Assembly (NCBI GenBank): GCA_049609225.1
Contig: JBMYYH010000012.1
Coordinates: 1-44,973, forward strand
DNA: 44,973 nucleotides
Origin: GCA-2746235 sp049609225
GTDB taxonomy: Bacteria; Planctomycetota; UBA1135
Direction: 5' to 3'
Below the pieces are notes generated by a model. That model saw only the letters and a program-made list of their open reading frames with translations. It did no database searches and was not told where the DNA came from. Position numbers and translations under genes: made by a program. Each line of letters begins with the position of its first letter. Within the stretch, counting starts at the first letter, position 1. Below are positions 36,157 through 42,913 of this stretch, piece after piece.

Positions 36157-36396
36157 GTGACTGACATCGAAGAAAAAATCTACGAGATCGTCTGTGAGCA
36201 CATGGGTGCCTCGCGCGACAAGCTCGCACCCGAGACCAGCTTCATTAACGACCTGGGTGCCGATAGCCTCGACACCGTCGAGCTCGTCATGGAATTCGAA
36301 AGCGCTTTTGACATCACGATTCCTGATGAAGACGCTGAGAAGATCCAGACTGTAGGCAACGCGATTTCCTACATCACCGGCAAGGTCTCGGCCTAG
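36157..36396 (+). CDS. acpP: Acyl carrier protein
   Basis: A 79-residue acidic ACP from GTG 36157. The phosphopantetheine attachment site is Ser37 in LGADSLDTVELVM. The helix II region EFESAFDITIPDEDAEKI is typical. It carries growing acyl chains for all Fab enzymes encoded around it and for PlsX. The GTG start and the separate leader upstream are notable for a protein that is usually very abundant. Confidence 0.98.
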   Translation: MTDIEEKIYEIVCEHMGASRDKLAPETSFINDLGADSLDTVELVMEFESAFDITIPDEDAEKIQTVGNAISYITGKVSA

Positions 36397-36404
36397 TCCG
36401 TCCG

Positions 36405-36423
36405 CGGCAATCGCGGATTGCCG
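36405..36423 (+). other. Perfect acpP-fabF intercistronic hairpin
   Basis: CGGCAATC (36405-36412), the 3-base loop GCG and GATTGCCG (36416-36423) form a perfect 8-bp stem. The fabF Shine-Dalgarno AAGGA begins at the next base. There is no U-run. It could protect the acpP 3' end or lower fabF translation. Confidence 0.7.
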
Positions 36424-36435
36424 AAGGATCCAGTT

Positions 36436-37698
36436 ATGTCTGACCCGTCTCGTACCGTCGTCATCACCGGAATTGGTGCGCTAACCCCGTTAGGGATTGG
36501 CGCACCCTTGAGTTTCGAAAAGATGCTCGAGGGCGAAACCGGTTTTCGCATGATCGAGCGTTGGGATACCACTGATTTCGGCACCAAGTTCGCTGCCGAA
36601 ATTCGCGGCTCCATCTTCAAGTCGGAGGATCACTTCTCCAAGCTTGAAGCGAGGCGCATGGATCCCTTCAGCCAAGTCGGCATCGTCGCGGCCCGGGAAG
36701 CCTGGGCCGACAGCGGTCTCGACAAGGATGCGATCGATTCCACCCGTGCCGGCTCCATTCTTGGAACCGGAATAGGCGGCATTCAAAGCATCATTGATCA
36801 GGGAGAGATTCTGGCCACCAAAGGCCCGCGTCGCGTCACGCCTTACTTTATCTCGAACACCATGGCCAATGCCCTTGCGGCAAACGTGGCCATCGAATTC
36901 GGGCTGCAAGGCGCCTGCTTCCTGACCGCATCGGCCTGCGCCTCCAGCGGACATGCCATCGGCATGGCTCTGCAGGAGATTCGCTCCGGCCGTGCAGACA
37001 TCATGGTCACCGGTGGTGCGGAAACCACCACCAACGCCCTGTGCCTTGCCGGTTTCAACTCGGTCAAGGCTCTGTCCAAGCGCAACGACGACATCAGTCG
37101 CTCGTCGCGTCCCTTCGACCGTGACCGCGATGGTTTCGTGATGGGGGAAGGAGCTGGCGTATTGGTGCTCGAGACCTTGGAGCATGCGCAAGCGCGCGGA
37201 GCCAAGATCTACTGTGAGTTGGCTGGCTTCGGCCAATCCGATGATGCCGGGCACATCACTGCGCCCGACAGCACCGGCAACCGTCCAGCTGCTGCCTTGT
37301 CCCTCGCCATGCAGGATGGCGGTATCGATCCCTCCGAGATCGACTACATCAATGCACACGGCACCTCGACCACGTTGAACGACATGGTGGAGACCAAGGC
37401 GATCAAGATCGCCCTCGGTGAGGAGAACGCGCGCAACACCGCGATTTCCTCGACCAAATCCATGATTGGCCACCTCATCGGCGCAGCTGCCGGAGTCGAG
37501 GCCATCGTCACCGCGCTTGCCCTTCACCGTGGCATCGCACCTCAGACCCAGAACTACGAGAACCCGGACCTAGAGAACGGACTCGATCTGGATTACATCC
37601 CCAACGAACCGCGCGAGAAGGCTTTCCGCGCTGCCCTTTCCAACTCGCTTGGATTCGGTGGCCACAACGTCAGCCTCGCCTTCCGACGATTCGGCTAG
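36436..37698 (+). CDS. fabF: 3-oxoacyl-ACP synthase II (KAS II)
   Basis: FabF elongates acyl-ACP with malonyl-ACP. The ATG at 36436 is supported by AAGGA at 36424-36428; the upstream TTG 36418 lies within the hairpin. The length is 420 residues. The nucleophile is Cys168 in LTASACASSGHAIGMA. The two active-site His are in INAHGTSTTLND and SMIGHLIGAAAG, and GFGGHNVSLAFRRF closes the protein. It completes the fatty acid elongation set here; fabI/fabK and fabZ are not in the window. Confidence 0.97.
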   Translation: MSDPSRTVVITGIGALTPLGIGAPLSFEKMLEGETGFRMIERWDTTDFGTKFAAEIRGSIFKSEDHFSKLEARRMDPFSQVGIVAAREAWADSGLDKDAIDSTRAGSILGTGIGGIQSIIDQGEILATKGPRRVTPYFISNTMANALAANVAIEFGLQGACFLTASACASSGHAIGMALQEIRSGRADIMVTGGAETTTNALCLAGFNSVKALSKRNDDISRSSRPFDRDRDGFVMGEGAGVLVLETLEHAQARGAKIYCELAGFGQSDDAGHITAPDSTGNRPAAALSLAMQDGGIDPSEIDYINAHGTSTTLNDMVETKAIKIALGEENARNTAISSTKSMIGHLIGAAAGVEAIVTALALHRGIAPQTQNYENPDLENGLDLDYIPNEPREKAFRAALSNSLGFGGHNVSLAFRRFG

Positions 37699-37724
37699 CC
37701 TGCTAAGGCAGGCGGAGAAATACC

Positions 37725-38057
37725 GTGCAAAGGAAATTCGCAGAAGCCCTCAAGACCTTCCGTAAGGAGGTTTACAAGGTCGAACACGACACCGAGCAGC
37801 TCAAGGAAATCACCACTGATGCCCTGAGTCTCACCGAGGATGCCCTCGACAATGCGTATCACTATCACTTCCACAAGCTGCCTGATGCATCGCGTGCGGA
37901 AGTCATCAACATGATCAACAACTACACGCTCGAGGCTTTGCTGCCACCGATCGTGGAGAAGATCAACAAGCGTCACTTGATGCTGGAGCGCAAGCTTGAG
38001 CTTCTCGTTAGTCTTTTCGAGGAAGCCCTCGAGAAGATCAACAGCGACGACCACTAG
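37725..38057 (+). CDS. Small charged helical protein, unknown
   Basis: A 110-residue protein from GTG 37725, with GGAG at 37714-37717. I do not recognise it. It is highly charged and almost surely helical (FAEALKTFRKEVYKVEHDT, LERKLELLVSLFEEALEKI), with an odd YHYHFHKLP in the middle. There is no signal peptide. It lies 26 bp after fabF and 9 bp before the pyrophosphorylase gene in the same direction. A coiled-coil scaffold or regulatory role would fit, but nothing in the sequence decides it. Confidence 0.6.
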   Translation: MQRKFAEALKTFRKEVYKVEHDTEQLKEITTDALSLTEDALDNAYHYHFHKLPDASRAEVINMINNYTLEALLPPIVEKINKRHLMLERKLELLVSLFEEALEKINSDDH

Positions 38058-38066
38058 GCCCACTTG

Positions 38067-39446
38067 ATGGCCCACGGGGAAGAGCTACGCGCAGCTCTTA
38101 CGGAGCGCGGTCTATCCCAGGTATGGATGGCGGCTGAGGCTTCTGGCCCAGCCGCCGTTGCGACCTTGGAAGCCGACCTGGCCAGGATCGATTGGGAAAC
38201 CTACGATCGCCAGCGGAAGGCCATCCTGCACCCGAAGGAAACCGAACTTCCGGAGATTGCGCCACCGAATCTGGTAGCACCCTCCTGCGAAGGCTCGGCG
38301 GAAAATGAGCAAGCGCGTGCTGTCGGCGAGAGGGCCCTCCGTGACGGCAAAGTGGCCATTCTCACCGTGGCCGGAGGTCAGGCCTCCCGGCTTGGTTTTG
38401 ATGGTCCCAAAGGCGCCTTTCCACTTGGCCCTGTAAGCGGCGCCAGCCTCTTCCAGATTCTGGCCGGGCAGATTCGCCGCCTTCGTCAGGTTTACGATTG
38501 CCGCTTGCCCTGGATCATCCAAACGGGCCCTGGAAACCACGAAGAGACGCAAGCATTCTTCGCCAAGCGGTCCTACTTTGGACTTGGGCAACAAACGATT
38601 CACTTCGTCTGCCAAGGTACCTTGCCGGCATTGTCGCCGAAGGGTCAACTGCTCCTCGCCGCACCGGATCGGCTGTTCCGCAATCCCGATGGCCACGGTG
38701 GCGTCTACCGCGCTTTGAAGCGGGCGGGCACCATCAGCGGTTTGCGTAAACAAGGCGTCCATACCTTGTTCTACTGCCAAGTAGATAATCCGCTGGTTTG
38801 GATGGGCGACCCAGTGTTCCTAGGCCACCACCTGCAGCAGAAGGCACGGATGTCGGTCAAGGTGGTGGAGAAGACTGATCCTTCCGAGAAGGTCGGACTG
38901 GTCGTTTCCGATGGCGAACGCAATCTTTGCGTGGAGTATTCGGACTTGTCCGAGGAGATCCAGGCTCAACGCGCTGAGGATGGGGGCCTGCTTTACCGTG
39001 CGGGCAACATCGCCATTCACGCCTTCGAACTCGATTTCCTCGAGGAAATGGCTGAAGCCAATCTGCCGTTGCACCTCGCGCAGAAGGAAATCCGTTGCCT
39101 AGCTTCGGATGGCGTGACCACCGCCATGCGCGATGGCGTCAAGTTCGAAACCTTCGTTTTTGATGCCTTGCCTTTGGCGCGTCATTCCGTGGTGCAGATG
39201 GCCGCACGTGAGCTAGAGTTCGCACCGGTCAAGAACCGCGCGGGCGTCGATTCCATCCTGACCTCGCGTCAGGCCTTGGATGCGCGCGCACGCCTTTGGA
39301 TCTCGGAAGCTGCCATCCAAGGCGCAGCGGGGGATGGGTGGATCGAACTGGAAGCCGGTCTTTGCCTTCAGGGTGCGGACCTGCAAAGCCGCAAGAATCA
39401 GGTGTCTTGGCAGACGGAAGGCCGTCGCCTGGTCGCAGATTCTTGA
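38067..39446 (+). CDS. Eukaryote-type UDP-sugar pyrophosphorylase (UAP1-like)
   Basis: A 459-residue member of the UDPGP family, closest in motif order to UDP-GlcNAc pyrophosphorylases of the eukaryotic UAP1 type rather than bacterial GlmU. The nucleotide-binding loop is LTVAGGQASRLGFDGPKG (usually GGQGTRLG), at about 100-115. It is followed by PWIIQTGPGNHEET, FVCQGTLPAL, GHGGVYRAL, YCQVDNPLVWMGDP, LLYRAGNIAIHAF and EFAPVKNRAG with the conserved Lys. It would make UDP-GlcNAc (or a related UDP-sugar) from UTP and sugar-1-phosphate, using the glmS pathway. I take ATG 38067; the TTG at 38064 is one codon longer. Such genes occur in Planctomycetota and Verrucomicrobiota. Confidence 0.85.
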   Translation: MAHGEELRAALTERGLSQVWMAAEASGPAAVATLEADLARIDWETYDRQRKAILHPKETELPEIAPPNLVAPSCEGSAENEQARAVGERALRDGKVAILTVAGGQASRLGFDGPKGAFPLGPVSGASLFQILAGQIRRLRQVYDCRLPWIIQTGPGNHEETQAFFAKRSYFGLGQQTIHFVCQGTLPALSPKGQLLLAAPDRLFRNPDGHGGVYRALKRAGTISGLRKQGVHTLFYCQVDNPLVWMGDPVFLGHHLQQKARMSVKVVEKTDPSEKVGLVVSDGERNLCVEYSDLSEEIQAQRAEDGGLLYRAGNIAIHAFELDFLEEMAEANLPLHLAQKEIRCLASDGVTTAMRDGVKFETFVFDALPLARHSVVQMAARELEFAPVKNRAGVDSILTSRQALDARARLWISEAAIQGAAGDGWIELEAGLCLQGADLQSRKNQVSWQTEGRRLVADS

Positions 39447-39460
39447 GGCAAAAAGTTCGC

Positions 39461-39480
39461 GAAGGATTCCACATTCCTTC
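39461..39480 (+). terminator. Weak hairpin after the pyrophosphorylase gene
   Basis: GAAGGA (39461-39466) and TCCTTC (39475-39480) form a 6-bp stem 15 bases after the stop, with no U-run. A possible transcription end before the tRNA-Leu promoter. Confidence 0.3.
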
Positions 39481-39489
39481 AGGCATCGG

Positions 39490-39518
39490 TTGACCTGTCG
39501 CCCCGGTGCTGAGAACAT
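39490..39518 (+). promoter_or_regulatory. Candidate promoter of tRNA-Leu(CAA)
   Basis: TTGACC (39490-39495), a 17-bp spacer, and GAACAT (39513-39518), which ends 14 bases before the tRNA. The -35 is good and the -10 poor. Confidence 0.45.
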
Positions 39519-39532
39519 ACGCGACCTCTTTA

Positions 39533-39618
39533 GCCGGAGTGGCGGAATTGGCAGACGCGATGGATTCAAAATCCATTTTCCATTGGAAGTGGGGGTTCGA
39601 GTCCCCCCTCCGGCACCA
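39533..39618 (+). tRNA. tRNA-Leu(CAA)
   Basis: 86 nt with encoded CCA and a long variable arm. Acceptor GCCGGAG/CTCCGGC is perfect, anticodon stem ATGGA/TCCAT, loop TTCAAAA giving anticodon CAA with U33, T stem GGGGG/CCCCC. It is the second tRNA-Leu in the window and stands alone. Confidence 0.95.
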
Positions 39619-39666
39619 TTTCAGTCTTTCTTGAATTTGCTACCCCGCTTCGGGTAAGTTCCTGGC

Positions 39667-40266
39667 GTGACAGAGAACTCTGCTCTATCCGACAGCATCC
39701 CGAATCCCCTTAGCCGGGATTCCAACCTGCGCGACCTGGTCGATCGCTGCTTCAGCATTACCTTGCACCGCCTGCGCGGCGTCCGTGGTCTGATTTCCGG
39801 CTGGATCGAAATCGGCGTTCCTCCCGGGGAAGAACATCGTCTGCGCGAACGGATGGAAGAGGATCTGCAACTGCTTGCACGCCTCGACTGGTTGCGTTCC
39901 TTGCTGCATCACGATCCGCCGCTGGAACGATGCTATGGGGGAGAAGCACCGATGGTCCTGTTGGCTGCAGCACTTGGGGTAGGCACTCCGGAAGAGGCCG
40001 GCACCTCCATGCCAGAGATCCTCGCACCGGAAGCGGCCATGGCCTTGGCCTTGTGGCTGCAGGGCAACACCATCGCCTATGATTCGGCCTCGATCCGCAT
40101 CGAATGGTTCGGCAAGCAGATGGAAGTTCGCTTGGCCGTGGCGCAGGACCACGACTGGTCCGACTGGAATCGTCAGTTCGGGCATATGGTCACCGAACAG
40201 GAACCGCATCGCCTGCGTTTCCGTCCGAGCTGTTTCGCGCGCTGCCCCGGCGAACTAGAAGCCTAG
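39667..40266 (+). CDS. Unrecognised protein, possibly a degenerate histidine-kinase-like core
   Basis: A 199-residue protein from GTG 39667. There is no signal peptide or membrane helix. Two long helices (about 20-50, DLVDRCFSITLHRLRGVRG, and 57-85, HRLRERMEEDLQLLARLDW) resemble the dimerisation hairpin of histidine kinases. The later part, ending SASIRIEWFGKQMEVRLAVA, could be a reduced ATPase-like fold, but I see no N, G1 or G2 box. That reading is weak. It is followed 38 bp later, in the same direction, by another unrecognised protein, and the two are probably functionally linked. Confidence 0.55.
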   Translation: MTENSALSDSIPNPLSRDSNLRDLVDRCFSITLHRLRGVRGLISGWIEIGVPPGEEHRLRERMEEDLQLLARLDWLRSLLHHDPPLERCYGGEAPMVLLAAALGVGTPEEAGTSMPEILAPEAAMALALWLQGNTIAYDSASIRIEWFGKQMEVRLAVAQDHDWSDWNRQFGHMVTEQEPHRLRFRPSCFARCPGELEA

Positions 40267-40304
40267 CAAGCGAAAGACGTCGATTGCGGCTAGAATAAGG
40301 GGTC

Positions 40305-41933
40305 GTGGAAACCACCCCAGACCATCACGGACAGGACGCATTCCTGGAATTGCTGCTCGAACTCGTCGCGCAGTGCCAGGCCGATCCGCAACTTGCAGAG
40401 GAATGGAATCGCGCCAGCGAAACCTTCTTCGGCAAGACCAATGCAGCGCCCGATCCGCATGCAGAACATCGATTCCGCGAGTGGTTCCTGCTCGAACGCG
40501 CCAGCGACAAACTGGGCACACCACCGGCCGTTTTCTTTGCTCCGGATGCACCGGAACCAGACACCTTATGGTTCCGCCTGCTCGATTCCTTCCTCGGAAT
40601 CTTCAAGGGCATCGGCAACGATGACAACGGCGCACCTCTGCTGGAGGATCTCTGGAGCGGCAGGCAGATTCGATTGGCCGGCACCCCGATGAACATCGAT
40701 GAGAGTGGCGTACTGGTCGGCCGCGTCGCGCATGGCGGGGGAGAACAACATGTCCCGCTGCCCGGAGCTACTTTCCTGGTCGCACCTGGCTTGGCCGATG
40801 CCTTAGCACGCGACCTCAGTCGCACCCGAGCCACCCAACCACGGGCACGTCTCTCGCAACTGGAATGTGAAGACCTGTTGATCCCGTATCGCCCGCAGGC
40901 GGCACCGGAAACAGGCTTGGAGTCCACCTGGCAGGAGGATCTCGAGAAACTCCTGTTGCCGCATGCCGATTGGAGCATGGAGCGGGTGCTGGGAATGGTC
41001 CAGGAACAGGGAATCCAAGATGCCCTGACCAGCATTGCCTTCAGCTCTGAAATCGACCTCGAGGAGTTGCGTCTGGTGTTTCAGGAGATGGCGCAACAAG
41101 TACGTCTCCAGGAAGAGAATGCAACTGCGGCCGCATCCAACGGAACAGAACTGGAACAAGCCTTGGCGCAGGTCGAAGAGACCGTCGATCCACAGACCGT
41201 AGCCCAAGCCTTGGCCGCCTTTGACGCCGCGGCCGAAGATGGCGCCGACCTGGTTAGTCGATTCGCGGCTTTGGAACAGCAGTTGGGTTTGGAGCCCGGC
41301 ACCAGCGATCCCTACGAGGAGATCGTGCAACGCGAACCCACGGCCGAGGAACGCGTCGGATTGGAACAGCCACCGGGCATTCCACTTTGCCTGGCGACCT
41401 ACCTTTGGGAAAAGGAGCAGGCAGGGGAACATCCAACCCGCGATACGTTGCAAGAACTGAGTGAGTTTCTGGAGTTCCTCCAGGAGTTACAACTCGGCAC
41501 CTTCGAACCGGAACGTGTCCTGCAACATCAGCTCTTGGCCTACCTGTGTCGGACCGCAGATGTGGCAGCACTCGATGGACGCATCCAACACCTGGATGAT
41601 TTCCTTGGATGGCTGATCCTGGAGCAAGATGCACCTTTGGATTGGTCCGAAGAGGCACGCACCAAGGTTCGGGAGGTCGTCGCATTCAATGCTTCCCTGG
41701 AAGTCACCGATGCACCGGCTGACGCCATGGCCATGATCGACAACCTGGCGCCGCTGACGGTGGCTGCGGAAGATGGCGAATCCTGCGCAGTACTCGGTTG
41801 GCCAGAAGGTACCGAGGTGTCGGTGCAGAAAGGTGATGCCCTGCATGGACACTGGAGCTCCGGTAGCTTCATCGTGCGTGCCTGGTTCCCGCAGGCCTTG
41901 ATGCCGAAACAGGCAGCCACGCAGGCCGAATAG
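40305..41933 (+). CDS. Large acidic unrecognised protein
   Basis: A 542-residue protein from GTG 40305, cytoplasmic by lack of a signal. It is rich in Glu, Gln, Leu and Ala. The middle has long amphipathic helices (EEIDL-type segments near 235-330, such as LRLVFQEMAQQVRLQEEN). The C-terminal ~60 residues turn to beta-like sequence (SCAVLGWPEGTEVSVQKGD, SGSFIVRAWFPQAL). No catalytic motif is visible. Other in-frame starts cannot be excluded, because AAGGGG lies only 2 bases before the GTG. It ends at the convergent gap holding DnaA-box-like sites. Confidence 0.6.
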   Translation: METTPDHHGQDAFLELLLELVAQCQADPQLAEEWNRASETFFGKTNAAPDPHAEHRFREWFLLERASDKLGTPPAVFFAPDAPEPDTLWFRLLDSFLGIFKGIGNDDNGAPLLEDLWSGRQIRLAGTPMNIDESGVLVGRVAHGGGEQHVPLPGATFLVAPGLADALARDLSRTRATQPRARLSQLECEDLLIPYRPQAAPETGLESTWQEDLEKLLLPHADWSMERVLGMVQEQGIQDALTSIAFSSEIDLEELRLVFQEMAQQVRLQEENATAAASNGTELEQALAQVEETVDPQTVAQALAAFDAAAEDGADLVSRFAALEQQLGLEPGTSDPYEEIVQREPTAEERVGLEQPPGIPLCLATYLWEKEQAGEHPTRDTLQELSEFLEFLQELQLGTFEPERVLQHQLLAYLCRTADVAALDGRIQHLDDFLGWLILEQDAPLDWSEEARTKVREVVAFNASLEVTDAPADAMAMIDNLAPLTVAAEDGESCAVLGWPEGTEVSVQKGDALHGHWSSGSFIVRAWFPQALMPKQAATQAE

Positions 41934-41993
41934 GCCGCAACCCACCGGCGGAGTCGGCGAGAGGAGAGACCCTCTGGGGCCGCTTTGGGCTTA

Positions 41994-42146
41994 TTTGCAA
42001 CGTCCGATAATATATATTATGTTGCAAAAGGGGAATCAGGTATGCCCAACACCCAGGCCAAATGCCTCAATCACGACCCCTCAAGGCTTCTCCACAGTCC
42101 GTTTTCCACCCTTCGGGGATAACCTTGTGGATAATCCTGTGGACAA
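41994..42146. other. DnaA-box-like cluster with AT-rich palindrome (origin-like)
   Basis: TTTGCAAC (41994-42001) and GTTGCAAA (42021-42028) are exact complements flanking a perfect 14-bp AT palindrome at 42007-42020. Downstream are TTCTCCACA (42088-42096), TTTTCCACC (42102-42110), a perfect DnaA box TGTGGATAA (42126-42134) and TGTGGACAA (42138-42146). The latter two share orientation and start 12 bp apart. The layout of an unwinding element plus DnaA boxes resembles oriC. It lies between convergent genes, so a promoter role is unlikely. Most genes to its left would run against a fork leaving it, which counts against oriC; a DnaA-titration site is an alternative. Confidence 0.45.
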
Positions 42147-42169
42147 CTTCGGGATAACTTCGCCTACAC

Positions 42170-42772
42170 CTACTGCAGACGGTGCTGACCGACGAAACGC
42201 ACTTCCGGCGCCCCAGCCACATCTTCAATCAAACTGATCGACGCCGTCGGCACTTCGAGCTGACTCCAAGCCGGCAATTCCATTCCCAAGGCGTCGGCCA
42301 CCATGGCTCGTGTCGGAAACATGTGTGACACGATCGCCACGGCATCCGATTCTTGGTGCGCGGCGCGAATCCGCTTTAGCGCTCCCAGGACCCTGATGCG
42401 CAGGTCCCCAAGCGACTCGCCGCCGTGTTCCCGCCATTCCCAAGGATCCTCGGCATGCGCCTGCAGGTCTCCGGGGTATTTCGCATGGATCTCATCCGGC
42501 GTGTGGCCGACCCAACGTCCGCGGTCGATTTCGGCCAATCCAGGTTCGGTCTGGATTTCCAGATTGCGGGCTCCCAGGACCTGTTTTGCCCCGAATTGGG
42601 CGCGACTGAGCGGACTCGCGTAGATGCCTTGAAGCTCTTCAGCGCGCAGCTGATGCCCAGCTTCGATGGCTTCTTGTTCGCCCTCAGGGCTTAACCGGAC
42701 CTCGGTTCCGCCATAGAAGCTTCCATGGCGTTCGGGCGCAACCGCCCCATGTCGGACTAAAAACAGACGCAT
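42170..42772 (-). CDS. Histidine phosphatase superfamily protein (GpmB/CobC-like)
   Basis: A 200-residue cytoplasmic phosphatase or mutase. The phosphohistidine motif is LVRHGA with His8. Glu81 in LAEIDRGRW and the second His, His150 in AIVSHMFPTRAM, complete the active site. YASPLSRAQFGAKQV is the other family signature. Members range from phosphoglycerate mutase-like to alpha-ribazole phosphatases and broad phosphatases; no cobalamin genes are nearby, so the substrate stays open. It is transcribed away from the HEAT-repeat gene, with 141 bp between the two starts. Confidence 0.88.
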   Translation of the reverse strand: MRLFLVRHGAVAPERHGSFYGGTEVRLSPEGEQEAIEAGHQLRAEELQGIYASPLSRAQFGAKQVLGARNLEIQTEPGLAEIDRGRWVGHTPDEIHAKYPGDLQAHAEDPWEWREHGGESLGDLRIRVLGALKRIRAAHQESDAVAIVSHMFPTRAMVADALGMELPAWSQLEVPTASISLIEDVAGAPEVRFVGQHRLQ

Positions 42773-42862
42773 TGCTCTTAAATATATGCCTCAAATCCTC
42801 CGAAATCAAGCAAACATGTTCCCAACCAGGAACTTTCCGGTGGTTTTGACCCCGGTAAAGGT

Positions 42863-42871
42863 TGGTACAAT
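42863..42871 (+). promoter_or_regulatory. Extended -10 promoter of the HEAT-repeat gene
   Basis: TGG-TACAAT, followed by CC, is identical over 11 bases to the ssrA promoter. A TTGACC lies at 42846-42851, but its 14-bp spacing is short. A GTTGCAAA motif at 42881-42888 repeats that at 42021-42028. Confidence 0.6.
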
Positions 42872-42913
42872 CCTTGCACTGTTGCAAACACCTCATTCTC
42901 GAGGATTCAACAC

